From: Phenylobacterium sp.
GTDB lineage: Bacteria > Pseudomonadota > Alphaproteobacteria > Caulobacterales > Caulobacteraceae
Length of the DNA: 64,000 nucleotides
NCBI RefSeq assembly: GCF_004297125.1
Contig: NZ_SCVD01000019.1
Location: 124,001-188,000 of the forward strand
Direction: 5' to 3'
The notes beneath the pieces are model-generated. The model had not been told where the DNA came from and did not search any database. It saw only the letters and a program-made list of their open reading frames with translations. The first letter of the stretch is position 1. Every line of letters starts with the position of its first letter. Below, in pieces: positions 17,206 through 25,280 of the stretch. Both the position numbers and the translations under genes were made by a program.

Positions 17206-17270
17206 ATGAAGCGGACGCCGTGTCAAGCTTTACGGGCGTTTGGGTGTCCGTTTCGCGCTCCGAGCTGACG

Positions 17271-17350
17271 GCGCGCTTTCGATCCCGTCGAGGACGTTTG
17301 AAAGCGCGCGCCTCCTCTCCCCTCGGGCTGCGCCTCGGGGGAGAGGAGGC
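17271..17350. repeat. Two nested hairpins (palindrome family C)
   Basis: GCGCGCTTTC at 17271-17280 pairs with GAAAGCGCGC at 17300-17309. A second stem follows, CCTCCTCTCCCC at 17311-17322 with GGGGAGAGGAGG at 17338-17349. It lies downstream of the GST gene and upstream of the orphan gene; it could act as a terminator for the GST transcript as well as being a dispersed repeat. Confidence 0.7.
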
Positions 17351-17423
17351 CGCCGCTTTCCACGCCTCTCCGCCGTTGGCGACGTCTCCTTATGTCTCCC
17401 GCCGCTTCGCCGGGAGGTAAGAT

Positions 17424-18053
17424 TCAGGACGCGCCCACGCCCTCGTGCGATCGCTCAAAGGCTCGCCTGTAGGCGTCGCGGCCGGTGGTGCGGGCGAGGT
17501 AGGCCTGTTCGGCGTCGCTCAGGGTCACGCCGGCGTGGTTGCTTCCCAATTGCAGGGCGTAGGTCACCGAGATGTCGGCGGCCGTGAACCCCTCGCCGGC
17601 CAGGTAGGGCGACTGGGCGAGGCGCCGCCTCACCAGGTCCAACCGGCGCTCGGCGCACCCCAGGGCCCAGCGCGCGCCCCAGTTCTCCCGCTCGGCCTCG
17701 GGCGCGATGAAGCCGCTGACCAGGGGGACCATCAGCAGGGTCGCGAGGCCCGCTTCGCCCATGTGCAGGAACTGCTGATAGGCGGGGAAGGCCGGATCGT
17801 GCGGCGCGGGCTGAAGCGGCGTCGGCCCGTAGCGGCCCATCAGGTACTCCATGATGGCGATGGACTCGACCATGGTGACGTCGCCGTCCTGGATCGCGGG
17901 GAGGAAGTTGCCCGGATTGACCGCCAGCCACTCGGTGTCCGGGACCCCCGACAGCATGTCCACCTGCCGCACGCGGTAGGGGAGGCCCATCTCCTCCAGC
18001 ACCCAGACGACCCGGATCGATCGGGAGGTCTGTCCGCCCCAAACGGTGATCAT
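17424..18053 (-). CDS. Glutathione S-transferase family protein
   Basis: The 209-residue product has an N-terminal thioredoxin-like domain (ITVWGGQTSRSIRVVWVLEEMGLPY, then VNPGNFLPAIQDGD and MVESIAIMEYL, the Glu-Ser glutathione-binding pair) and an all-helical C-terminal domain with the capping motif LAGEGFTAADISV. GSTs conjugate or transfer glutathione in the cytoplasm. Substrate unknown. It is divergent from the tyrosine phosphatase gene, sharing a 97-bp intergenic region. Confidence 0.92.
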   Translation of the reverse strand: MITVWGGQTSRSIRVVWVLEEMGLPYRVRQVDMLSGVPDTEWLAVNPGNFLPAIQDGDVTMVESIAIMEYLMGRYGPTPLQPAPHDPAFPAYQQFLHMGEAGLATLLMVPLVSGFIAPEAERENWGARWALGCAERRLDLVRRRLAQSPYLAGEGFTAADISVTYALQLGSNHAGVTLSDAEQAYLARTTGRDAYRRAFERSHEGVGAS

Positions 18054-18150
18054 GCGCGCGGTCCTTTGCTGGCGTGGCTTTGGCCGATCATGCCACGGCG
18101 TCGGCGCGGCGCCACTTTCGCAAGTCGGCGGCGGGCTTTACCTAGACCCC

Positions 18151-18834
18151 ATGACCACGAGCCCCGCGCAGGACCGGTTCGATCTGGCGACCCCCGTGGG
18201 CCGGGCGAAGACCTATCTGGACTACCTCTGGAACGACCACGCCTACCTGCGGCTGGGCTTCTCCAATGCGCATTGGATCAGCGACGAGCTGGTGCGGGCG
18301 AACCAGCCGTGGCCGCACCAGATCGCGGAATGGAAGGCGCGGGGGATCCGGACGATCATCAACCTGCGCGGCGGGTTCGACGCCAGTTTCCATGCGCTGG
18401 AGAAGGACGCCTGCCAGCGGCTGGGGATGAACCTGGTCGACTTCACCATCACCTCGCGCGAGGTCCCGTCCCGTGAGCGGGTGCTGGGGGCCAAGCGGCT
18501 GTTCGAGACGCTGGAATACCCGGCGCTGATGCACTGCAAGTCCGGGGCGGACCGGGCGGGCATCATGAGCGTGTTCTACATGCACTTCCGGCAGGGCAAG
18601 ACGATCCGCGAGGCGCTGGAGCAGCTCTCGTTCAAGTACCTGCACATCCGGCACGGGAAGACGGGGGTGCTGGACTACACCTTCGCCCGCTACCTGACCG
18701 AGGGCGAACCGGCGGGCATGAGCTTCCTGGAATGGGTCGAGAGCCCGATGTACGATCCGGCCGGCATCAAGGCCGATTTCCGCACCAACATGTGGGGGAA
18801 CTTGCTGACCGAGAGCGTGCTGCGGCGGGAGTAG
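18151..18834 (+). CDS. Tyrosine phosphatase-like protein (dual-specificity fold)
   Basis: The 227-residue product has MHCKSGADRAG, a CX5R phosphatase P-loop, preceded by TIINLRGG, as in the SIW14/DSP-like family. This fold dephosphorylates proteins, phosphoinositides or polyphosphates; the substrate is unknown. The start at 18151 is chosen because MTTSPAQDRFDLATP has the family-like beginning, while the longer open frame upstream reads through the divergent promoter region. It is the only plus-strand gene in this part of the envelope block. Confidence 0.82.
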   Translation: MTTSPAQDRFDLATPVGRAKTYLDYLWNDHAYLRLGFSNAHWISDELVRANQPWPHQIAEWKARGIRTIINLRGGFDASFHALEKDACQRLGMNLVDFTITSREVPSRERVLGAKRLFETLEYPALMHCKSGADRAGIMSVFYMHFRQGKTIREALEQLSFKYLHIRHGKTGVLDYTFARYLTEGEPAGMSFLEWVESPMYDPAGIKADFRTNMWGNLLTESVLRRE

Positions 18835-18846
18835 GGGCGGCGCCTC

Positions 18847-18880
18847 ACCTCCCGCCGTCGCTGCCGCGACGGGGGAGGTC
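18847..18880. terminator. GC-rich hairpin between convergent genes
   Basis: ACCTCCC-G-CCGTCG pairs with CGACGG-GG-GAGGT around a short loop (CTGCCG). It lies between the phosphatase gene end and the DUF4170 gene end, so it may terminate both transcripts. There is no T-run, and the sequence resembles half of the CCTCCCCC repeat family seen elsewhere in the window, so it may equally be a decayed repeat. Confidence 0.5.
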
Positions 18881-18890
18881 GGATCATGCG

Positions 18891-19133
18891 CTAGTGCGTG
18901 TGGTCGTCGTCGCCGTGGGGGTCGAGGAGCTTGTGCGCGTGGATGATGAAGTAGCGCATGTGGGCGTTGTCGACGGTCTGCTGGGCCTTGGCCAGCCAGG
19001 CTCTACGGGCGTCCTGATAGGTCGGGAAGGCGCCCACCAGGTCGACCTTGGCGAGGTCCTTGAACTCGGGCGCGCCTTCGAGGGACTTCAGTTCGCCGCC
19101 GATGACGAGGTGGAGGAGCTGTTTGTCGGGCAT
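18891..19133 (-). CDS. DUF4170 domain protein
   Basis: The 80-residue product matches the small DUF4170 family: LLHLVIGGELKSLEGAPEF, FPTYQDARRAWLAKAQQTVD and YFIIHAHKLLDP. Function unknown. It usually sits next to cysQ and the DUF374-waaA-lpxK genes in alphaproteobacteria, as here (23 bp after cysQ), which suggests an envelope role. The C-terminus ends with a His/Asp-rich tail. Confidence 0.85.
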   Translation of the reverse strand: MPDKQLLHLVIGGELKSLEGAPEFKDLAKVDLVGAFPTYQDARRAWLAKAQQTVDNAHMRYFIIHAHKLLDPHGDDDHTH

Positions 19134-19156
19134 GAGTGCGTTCGTTTCAGCTGAAA

Positions 19157-19963
19157 TCAATTGCCCGCGCCCATATGCCGGACGCGCGCCAGGATCAATG
19201 GGGCCAGCGCCGGCGTGGCGCAGATCAGGCTGGCCTGCGACGGTCTGGCGCGATTGTAGCGGAAACCCTCGCCGGTGTGATCGCCGACGAAACACCCCGC
19301 CTCGCGGGCGATGAGGTCGCCGGCGGCCACGTCCCAGTCGGATTTCCGCAGCGGCGCGACAGCGGCGTCGAACTCTCCCGAGGCCACCAGGCACATCCGG
19401 TAGGCCGTGGAGCTGCGCTGCTCGACGCGCATCGGCGGCCAGGGTTCGGGCCAGGACCAGTGGGAGAAGACCACGGGATCGCCCACCATCCGGCAGTCTT
19501 CGATCGCGGTGGCCGAGCTGGGCCCGATGGCCACGCCGTTGCAGGTCGCCCCCAGGCCGGCGGCGGCGGCGTAGGTCTCTTCCACCTCGGGCGCATAGAT
19601 GGCCGCGGCGACCGGCAGGCCGTCCTCGACCACCGCGATGGCCACGGACCACCAGGGGCGGCCGTTCAGGAAGGCCCGGGTGCCGTCGATGGGGTCGACC
19701 ACGAAGATGCGGCGGCAGTCCAGGCGGTCGCGCGCGTCGGCGGTCTCCTCCGACAGCCAGCCATAGTCGGGGCGCGCGGCGCGCAGGCGGGTGGTCAGCA
19801 GTTCGTCGGCGGCGAGGTCGGCGTTGGTGACAGGCGAATTGTCGTCGGCCTTGTACTCGATCTCCAGCCCCTTCAGGCGGATCGCCCGGGCCAGGTCGCC
19901 GGCCTCCTGGGCCGCGTCGAGGATCAGCTTGAGGTCGTCTTCCAGGACGATGGAGGGTCTCAT
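19157..19963 (-). CDS. cysQ: 3'(2'),5'-bisphosphate nucleotidase / inositol monophosphatase family
   Basis: The 268-residue product has the three metal-binding motifs of the family: LSEET (first Glu), VDPIDGTRAF, and SDWDVAAGDLIARE. The family includes inositol monophosphatase, FBPase and CysQ; the C-terminal pattern and DUF4170 neighbourhood favour CysQ, which clears 3'-phosphoadenosine 5'-phosphate from sulfate assimilation. Substrate choice within the family cannot be settled from motifs. Its ATG overlaps the pmbA stop (ATGA). Confidence 0.85.
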   Translation of the reverse strand: MRPSIVLEDDLKLILDAAQEAGDLARAIRLKGLEIEYKADDNSPVTNADLAADELLTTRLRAARPDYGWLSEETADARDRLDCRRIFVVDPIDGTRAFLNGRPWWSVAIAVVEDGLPVAAAIYAPEVEETYAAAAGLGATCNGVAIGPSSATAIEDCRMVGDPVVFSHWSWPEPWPPMRVEQRSSTAYRMCLVASGEFDAAVAPLRKSDWDVAAGDLIAREAGCFVGDHTGEGFRYNRARPSQASLICATPALAPLILARVRHMGAGN

Positions 19964-21291
19964 CGACCCGCTATGGCGAGGGCGTCGACCAGCAGCGAGG
20001 GCGCGTTGGCGGAGCCGCGGATCTCCAGGTCGGAGCCCGGGACGACGCGGCCGAAGATGTCGAGCAGGTTGCCCGCCACCGTGATCTCGTTGACCGGGTA
20101 GGCGATCTCGCCGTCCTCGAACCAGAAGCCGGAGCAGCCCACCGACCAGTCGCCGGTGTTGCCGTTCAGCGAGGGACCGAACATCGAGGTGATGAGGAGG
20201 CCCTTGCCCGCATCCTTCATCAGGGTCGCCTGGTCGCGGTCGCCGGGCTGGAAGGTCAGGTTCGAGGTGGAGACGCCGGGCGGTCCGGCGAGGCCGCGCG
20301 AGGCGTGGCCGGTGGTGACGAGGCCGAGCTGGCGGGCCGACGAGGTGTTGAGCAGCCAGGTGGTCAGGACGCCGTCGTCGATCAGGTGGCGCTTTTCGTT
20401 GGCCACGCCCTCGTCGTCGAAGGGCGAGGAGCCCAGGCCGCGCGGCTTGTGCGGGTCGTCGGTGAGGAAGATCCCCTTGGCGAAGATCTGCTGGCCCAGC
20501 CGGTCCTTCAGGAACGAGGTGCCCCGCGCGATGGACGGGCCGGAGATGGCGCCGATCAGAGGGCTCATCAGCGAGCCGGCCAGGCGGTTCTCGAAGATCA
20601 CCGGGGCGGTGGTGGAGGCGATCTTCCGCGCCCCCAGCCGCGAGGCGGCCCGGCGGCCGGCCTCGGCGCCCAGGCTCTCCGGGGTCGGCAGGTCGGACTG
20701 CCAGCGGGTGGAGCGGCCGTCGTAGCCGGTCTCCATCCCCTCGTCGTCGCCGGCGATGGCCGAGGCGCCGATCGAGAAGCCCGAGGCGCGGTGGACGCCG
20801 GTGAAGCCGCCGCTGGTGACCATGGTCCATTGCGAGGCCGACCACGAGCCGCTGCCGCCGTCGGAGTTGGTGACCTTGGGCACGGCGCGGGCGGCGGCCT
20901 CGGCGACGCGGGCGCGATCCTCCAGGCTCTCGGGCGAGGGTTCGGCGGGATCGAACAGGTCGAGCTCCGGCAGCGGGCCGCGGGCCAGGCGGTCGGGATC
21001 GGCGAGGCCGGCGTAGGGATCCTCGGGCGCGAGCCGCGCCATGGCGACGGCGCGCTCGACCAGCTTGGTCCGGGCCTCGGCCGAGATGTCGGAGCCGGAG
21101 ACCGTCGCCTGCCGCCGGCCGACGAAGACCCGCAGGCCCAGGTCGCGGGATTCCTCGCGCTCGACCTCTTCCAGCTCGCCCATGCGCACGGAGATCGAGA
21201 GGCTGCGGCGGTCCGCGCCGACGGCTTCGGCCGCGTCGGCGCCCGCCTTCAGGGCGGCGGCCACGACGTCGTTCAACAGGTTTTCGTCCAT
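19960..21291 (-). CDS. pmbA: TldE/PmbA metalloprotease subunit
   Basis: The 443-residue product has the TldD/PmbA fold: RDLGLRVFVGRRQATVSGSD near residue 60, GARKIASTTAPVIFENRLAG in the middle and GNTGDWSVGCSGFWFEDGEI near the end. It lacks an HExxxH motif, so it is the TldE/PmbA partner, not the zinc-binding TldD. The heterodimer degrades or trims small unfolded peptides (for example microcin B17 and CcdA in E. coli). The tldD partner gene lies at 57900-59330, about 37 kb away. The ATG at 21291 (MDENLLND) is preferred over an in-frame ATG at 21324. Confidence 0.93.
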   Translation of the reverse strand: MDENLLNDVVAAALKAGADAAEAVGADRRSLSISVRMGELEEVEREESRDLGLRVFVGRRQATVSGSDISAEARTKLVERAVAMARLAPEDPYAGLADPDRLARGPLPELDLFDPAEPSPESLEDRARVAEAAARAVPKVTNSDGGSGSWSASQWTMVTSGGFTGVHRASGFSIGASAIAGDDEGMETGYDGRSTRWQSDLPTPESLGAEAGRRAASRLGARKIASTTAPVIFENRLAGSLMSPLIGAISGPSIARGTSFLKDRLGQQIFAKGIFLTDDPHKPRGLGSSPFDDEGVANEKRHLIDDGVLTTWLLNTSSARQLGLVTTGHASRGLAGPPGVSTSNLTFQPGDRDQATLMKDAGKGLLITSMFGPSLNGNTGDWSVGCSGFWFEDGEIAYPVNEITVAGNLLDIFGRVVPGSDLEIRGSANAPSLLVDALAIAGR

Positions 21292-21384
21292 CGGGGGGAT
21301 ATGGCCGAGCGAGGGCGGCGCCACAAGCCTCGCGTCCCAGCGACACTTTGCGCCGCAGGCTCTTAGTGGACGCTCCGCGCCGGT

Positions 21385-21786
21385 TTACGGGATAGCGTAG
21401 AAGAGGAGGGCCGCAGCCGTGGCGACGTAGCTGATCCAGGTGGCGAGCACGCCGGCGGCCCGCGGCCAGGACGTGCCGGTGGAGCGCGACAGGCCGAAGG
21501 CGTGCAGCACGCGGCCCACGAACAGCGTCAGGCCGATCGGATGGATGAGCAGCGGCGGCGCCCCCACCAGCGCCAGCAGGCCCAGGCCGGCCAGGGCGGC
21601 GGGGATGTATTCGGTGGCGTTGCCGAAGGCGCGGATGGCCTGGTTCAGCGCCGGCACGCCGCCGTCGCCGATCTCCACCCGATGCTTGCGGCGCTGGCGC
21701 GTCACCAGCACCGACAGCACCAGGAGGAGGATGAGGCTGAGGCCTGCCCAGAGGGCGGCGGCGTGGGCGGAAGCGGCAGGATCCAT
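21385..21786 (-). CDS. MAPEG family membrane protein
   Basis: The 133-residue product has four hydrophobic helices and the MAPEG signature region with FGNATEYIPAAL and FVGRVLHAFGLSRS. Microsomal GST-like MAPEG proteins bind glutathione or hydrophobic electrophiles in the membrane; bacterial members are poorly characterised. It lies 14 bp downstream of ubiD and may be its operon partner. Confidence 0.88.
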   Translation of the reverse strand: MDPAASAHAAALWAGLSLILLLVLSVLVTRQRRKHRVEIGDGGVPALNQAIRAFGNATEYIPAALAGLGLLALVGAPPLLIHPIGLTLFVGRVLHAFGLSRSTGTSWPRAAGVLATWISYVATAAALLFYAIP

Positions 21787-21800
21787 ACGCGCCTCTTAGC

Positions 21801-23327
21801 CTATTCGACCGGCCGGCCATCGCCGGGGAGGCCCAGCCTGGCCCACTTCTCCGTGACCGCATCGATCGTGGCCCGGTCCATGCCCAGCTTCTCGCCCCAC
21901 TCGCGATGGGTCTCGGGCGGCCACTTGTTGGTGGCGTCCAGGCCGATCTTCGAGCCCAGCCCGCTCTCCGGCGAGGCGAAGTCGAGGTAGTCGATGGGGG
22001 TGTTCTCGATGACGGTGATGTCGCGGGCCGGGTCCATGCGGGTGGAGATCGCCCACATGACGTCCTTCCAGTCGCGGGCGTTGATGTCGTCGTCCACGAC
22101 GATCACCCACTTGGTGTACATGAATTGCCGAAGGTAGCTCCAGACGCCCATCATCACGCGCTTGGCGTGGCCGGCGTAGGCCTTCTTCATCGAGACCACG
22201 GCGATGCGGTAGCTGCAGCCCTCGGGCGGCAGCCAGAAGTCGACGACTTCCGGGAACTGCTGCTGGAGCAGCGGGATGAAGACCTCGTTCAGCGCCTCGC
22301 CCAGCACGCTGGGCTCGTCCGGCGGCCGGCCGGTGAAGGTGCTGAGGTAGATCGGGTCCTTGCGCATGGTGATTGCGGTCACCTGGAAGACCGGGAACTT
22401 CTCGACCGAGTTGTAGTAGCCGGTGTGGTCCCCGTACGGCCCCTCGTCGGCGTAGTCGTCGAGGTGGACGTAGCCCTCCAGCACGATCTCGGCGTGGGCC
22501 GGGACCATCAGGGGGACGGTCTTGGCGGGGACCAGGTCCAGCTTGGCGCCGCGCAGCAGGCCTGCGAACTGATATTCGGAGAGGGTGTCGGGGACCGGCG
22601 TCACGGCGGCCAGGATCGTGCCGGGGTCGGCGCCGATCACCGCGCAGGCGGGCAGGGGCTCGCGCTTGCCCTCAGCCTTCCAGCGGCGGTGGTGCTGGGC
22701 GCCGCCGCGGTGGGCCAGCCAGCGCATGATGGTGCGGTCCTTGCCCAGCACCTGCATGCGGTAGATGCCGAGGTTGTAGTCGTCCTCGCGGCTCTCGGAG
22801 GGGCCCTTGGTCACCACCAGCGGCCAGGTGATCAGCGGCGCGGGCTCGCCCGGCCAGCAGGTCTGGATGGGCAGCCTGGTGAGGTCGATCTGGTCGCCCT
22901 TGAGCACCACCTCCTGCACCGGGCCGGTCTTCCGCACCTGGGGCCGCATGCCCATGACGGTCCTGGCCAGGGGCAGCATGTCCCAGGCGTCCTTGAGGCC
23001 GCGCGGCGGCTCGGGCTGGCGCAGGAAGGCCAGCAGTTCGCCGACGCTGCGCAGCTCGGCGGCGGTGGTGCGCTCGACACCCTCCAGGGTGACGCCCATG
23101 GCCACCCGCTTCACCGTGCCGAACAGGTTGACCAGACAGGGCATGGTCGAAGGCTGGCCATCGGCCCGGATGACGTTCTCGAACAGGACGGCCGGCCCGC
23201 CCGTGGCCAGCAGGCGCCGCTGGATCTCGGTCATTTCAAGAACGGAGGAGACGGGCTCGGTTACGCGGACCAGCTCTCCGGCCGCCTCGAGCTTGGTCAG
23301 GAATTCGCGCAGCGACCGGTAAGCCAT
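21801..23327 (-). CDS. ubiD: UbiD family decarboxylase (3-octaprenyl-4-hydroxybenzoate decarboxylase)
   Basis: The 508-residue product is full length for UbiD. It starts [22 protein letters not shown] and carries [20 protein letters not shown] and [13 protein letters not shown], where the prenylated-FMN site and catalytic Glu region lie. It removes the carboxyl group of the ubiquinone precursor, with cofactor from UbiX (not in the window). The substrate assignment is supported by ubiA being coded about 19 kb away, but not directly linked. Confidence 0.93.
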   Translation of the reverse strand: MAYRSLREFLTKLEAAGELVRVTEPVSSVLEMTEIQRRLLATGGPAVLFENVIRADGQPSTMPCLVNLFGTVKRVAMGVTLEGVERTTAAELRSVGELLAFLRQPEPPRGLKDAWDMLPLARTVMGMRPQVRKTGPVQEVVLKGDQIDLTRLPIQTCWPGEPAPLITWPLVVTKGPSESREDDYNLGIYRMQVLGKDRTIMRWLAHRGGAQHHRRWKAEGKREPLPACAVIGADPGTILAAVTPVPDTLSEYQFAGLLRGAKLDLVPAKTVPLMVPAHAEIVLEGYVHLDDYADEGPYGDHTGYYNSVEKFPVFQVTAITMRKDPIYLSTFTGRPPDEPSVLGEALNEVFIPLLQQQFPEVVDFWLPPEGCSYRIAVVSMKKAYAGHAKRVMMGVWSYLRQFMYTKWVIVVDDDINARDWKDVMWAISTRMDPARDITVIENTPIDYLDFASPESGLGSKIGLDATNKWPPETHREWGEKLGMDRATIDAVTEKWARLGLPGDGRPVE

Positions 23328-23384
23328 CGTTTCTCCTTGGGCGGCGGTTTACCCGCGCCCCGCGATGCGGTCTAGGATCGCCCC

Positions 23385-23606
23385 ATGGCCCGCCTCGACC
23401 TCGACGACCTGCCGCCGAAGATCGCCGCCCTGCTGACCGGGCTGGCGGACGGCGAGGAGCTGTTGCTCGTGCAGCATGGCGCGGTGGCGGGCCGCCTGGT
23501 GGCGAGCGCGCCGCCGGCGGCGGAGCCGGAGCCCGAACCGGAGCCGGAGCAGCGCATGGCCGAGGTGTTCGAGAACTTCCGCGCCGCGATCGAGGACGAG
23601 TTCTAG
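23385..23606 (+). CDS. Small acidic protein with Phd-like segment (73 residues)
   Basis: The first part, DLPPKIAALLTGLADGEELLLVQHGAVAGRLV, resembles the strand-turn of Phd/YefM antitoxins that ends in G-x-x-x-x-R-L-V. A Pro-Glu repeat (EPEPEPEPE) and an acidic C-terminal helix follow. No toxin gene lies beside it, so an antitoxin role is only a guess. It is divergent from ubiD and 3 bp ahead of the pagL-like gene, so probably co-transcribed with it. Confidence 0.6.
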   Translation: MARLDLDDLPPKIAALLTGLADGEELLLVQHGAVAGRLVASAPPAAEPEPEPEPEQRMAEVFENFRAAIEDEF

Positions 23607-23609
23607 GCC

Positions 23610-24206
23610 ATGGGGCGCATCCTGCTGACGAGCTTCGCCGCCGCGGGCGTCCTGGCGGCCGGCGCCGCCCGGGCGGGCGAGGTGTTCCTGGGGGGCTACG
23701 CCCACGACGTCGACGACGGGATCTCCTACGGCAAGTTCGAGGGCGGGGCCCAGATCGTGGGCGGCGTCCGGACGACGGCGCTGGACGAGCTCAAGTTCCT
23801 GGGCAAGCCGCGGGTCCATCTGCTGGCGGGGGTGAACACCTCGGGCGGGACCAATTATGCGGCCACCGGGCTGGCATGGCGCTTTCACCTCAGCGAGCGG
23901 CTCTATGTCCAGCCGGGGATCGGCGTGGCGATCCACGACGGGCGGGTGAACCTGCCGTCGCCGGACGCGCCGGGGATCACGCCGGAGGAGCGGCTGAGGC
24001 GGCTGCGCGACTTCCAGACCAAGCTGGACCTGGGCTCCCGGGTGCTCTTCGAGCCCGAGCTGTCGCTGGGCTGGAAGGCCACGCCCCGCCTGTCGGTGGA
24101 GCTGTCGTGGATCCACATGAGCCACGCCAAGCTGGCGGGCGACTACAATCCCGGCGTCGGCGACGTGGGCGTGCGCTTCCTCTACCGCTACGGCCTGGAC
24201 CGCTAG
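23610..24206 (+). CDS. PagL-like lipid A 3-O-deacylase (acyloxyacyl hydrolase)
   Basis: The 198-residue product has a signal peptide (residues 1-22, ending AGAARA) and an eight-strand outer-membrane barrel pattern ending in aromatic RFLYRYGLDR. Near the C-terminus, SWIHMSHAKLAG...NPG aligns with the PagL active-site HxS; the catalytic Glu expected after NPG appears as Gly followed by Asp. PagL removes the 3-O acyl chain from lipid A in the outer membrane. This fits a window rich in lipid A genes. The altered Glu position leaves activity uncertain. Confidence 0.75.
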   Translation: MGRILLTSFAAAGVLAAGAARAGEVFLGGYAHDVDDGISYGKFEGGAQIVGGVRTTALDELKFLGKPRVHLLAGVNTSGGTNYAATGLAWRFHLSERLYVQPGIGVAIHDGRVNLPSPDAPGITPEERLRRLRDFQTKLDLGSRVLFEPELSLGWKATPRLSVELSWIHMSHAKLAGDYNPGVGDVGVRFLYRYGLDR

Positions 24207-25165
24207 GCGATGAAGATGCTGTCGGCCGTGAGGCTCGACATCGAGACGCCCACCAGGACGACCTGGCCGGCGCTCATGGCGATCACCGTGTCGTCGCCCG
24301 ACTGGCTGACCGAATAGGTGGTTCCGGGGTCCAGCTGGACGCGGTCGCCCTGGGCCAGGCTGAAGTCCAGCACCCGGTCCAGGCCTGCGTCGCTGGACGA
24401 GTGGAAGCGATCGGCGCCCAGACCGCCGGTCATGACGTCGTCGCCGCGATCGCCGGAGACGAAGTCGTCGCCGGGCCCGCCGGACAGGGTGTCGTTCCCC
24501 TGCCCGCCGCGCACGATGTCGGCGCCCGCCCCGCCCTCGCAGGTGTCGGCGCCCAGGTTGCCGTAGACCAGGTCCCCGCCGTCGTCGCCGAAGATCAGGT
24601 CGTCGTCCTTGCCGCCCACGACCCAGTCGTCGCCCAGGCCGCCCCGGATGGTGTCGGCGCCCACGTTGCCGTTGATGTCGTCGAAATCGACGCCGCCCTG
24701 CAGGCTGTCGGCGCCCCCGTCGCCGCGCAGGTAGTTCGCGCCGCCGGTGTCCGTCACCGTGTCGTTCCCTTCGCCGGCGTTGATGGTGTCGCCGCCCGCG
24801 AAGCCGCCCAGGCGGTCGGCCTGGAAGGAGCCGGTGATCTGGTCGGCGCCGCCGAAGATCCCCGCCTTGGTCCCGGCGTTGTCTCCCGCCAGCACCCAGC
24901 TCCGGAAACTTGCGGCCGGCAGGGCGAGGACGGCGATGTCGTAGGCCGGCGCGCCGCCGTCGGTGACGACGATCCGGGTGATGGTTCCCGCCGTGGGCGG
25001 GCCGGCGCCGGCGAACTGGAAGCCGGTCCCGGTGAGCTGGGCGGTGACCCCGCCGACCGTCAGCAGGACCGAGGTCGAGCTCGCGCCCGACGCCGATGCG
25101 GCGCCCAGGGGCCCCAGGTCGAGTGTGTCGAAATCGACGCCGACGGCGGCTGTGAAGATGGCCAT
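24203..25165 (-). CDS. RTX calcium-binding protein (type I secreted)
   Basis: The 320-residue product has no Sec signal. Residues ~130-265 are GGxGxDxUx nonapeptide repeats (NAGEGNDTVTDTGG, then further units such as GGQGNDTLSGGPGDD), which bind calcium as a beta-roll. The C-terminal ~50 residues (FSLAQGDRVQLDPG, ending FIA) fit a type I secretion signal. The N-terminal ~110 residues form an unassigned beta-rich domain. No type I exporter genes are in the window. It shares CTAG with the pagL-like gene and is divergent from the DUF1800 gene. Confidence 0.88.
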   Translation of the reverse strand: MAIFTAAVGVDFDTLDLGPLGAASASGASSTSVLLTVGGVTAQLTGTGFQFAGAGPPTAGTITRIVVTDGGAPAYDIAVLALPAASFRSWVLAGDNAGTKAGIFGGADQITGSFQADRLGGFAGGDTINAGEGNDTVTDTGGANYLRGDGGADSLQGGVDFDDINGNVGADTIRGGLGDDWVVGGKDDDLIFGDDGGDLVYGNLGADTCEGGAGADIVRGGQGNDTLSGGPGDDFVSGDRGDDVMTGGLGADRFHSSSDAGLDRVLDFSLAQGDRVQLDPGTTYSVSQSGDDTVIAMSAGQVVLVGVSMSSLTADSIFIA

Positions 25166-25193
25166 GGCCGCACCCCTGATCCTGGAACCCTAG

Positions 25194-25254
25194 CTTGCAC
25201 GCTCCACAGCGCAATCTCCGGCGCCGACGGAGTGAATGTGTCGCAGCGTGCAAG
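25194..25254. promoter_or_regulatory. Mirrored CTTGCACGCT elements in a divergent promoter region
   Basis: CTTGCACGCT at 25194-25203 and its exact reverse complement at 25245-25254 lie 41 bp apart, placed nearly symmetrically between the divergent RTX and DUF1800 genes. They could be paired regulator sites or a pair of opposed promoter elements. Confidence 0.4.
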
Positions 25255-25280
25255 GGTCATAAACCCAGGTCATCTATGGG

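Noticed and set aside
19157-21862. A 901-codon minus-strand frame ending in the cysQ protein
   Set aside because: Its N-terminal two-thirds overlap pmbA out of frame; cysQ starts cleanly at 19963.
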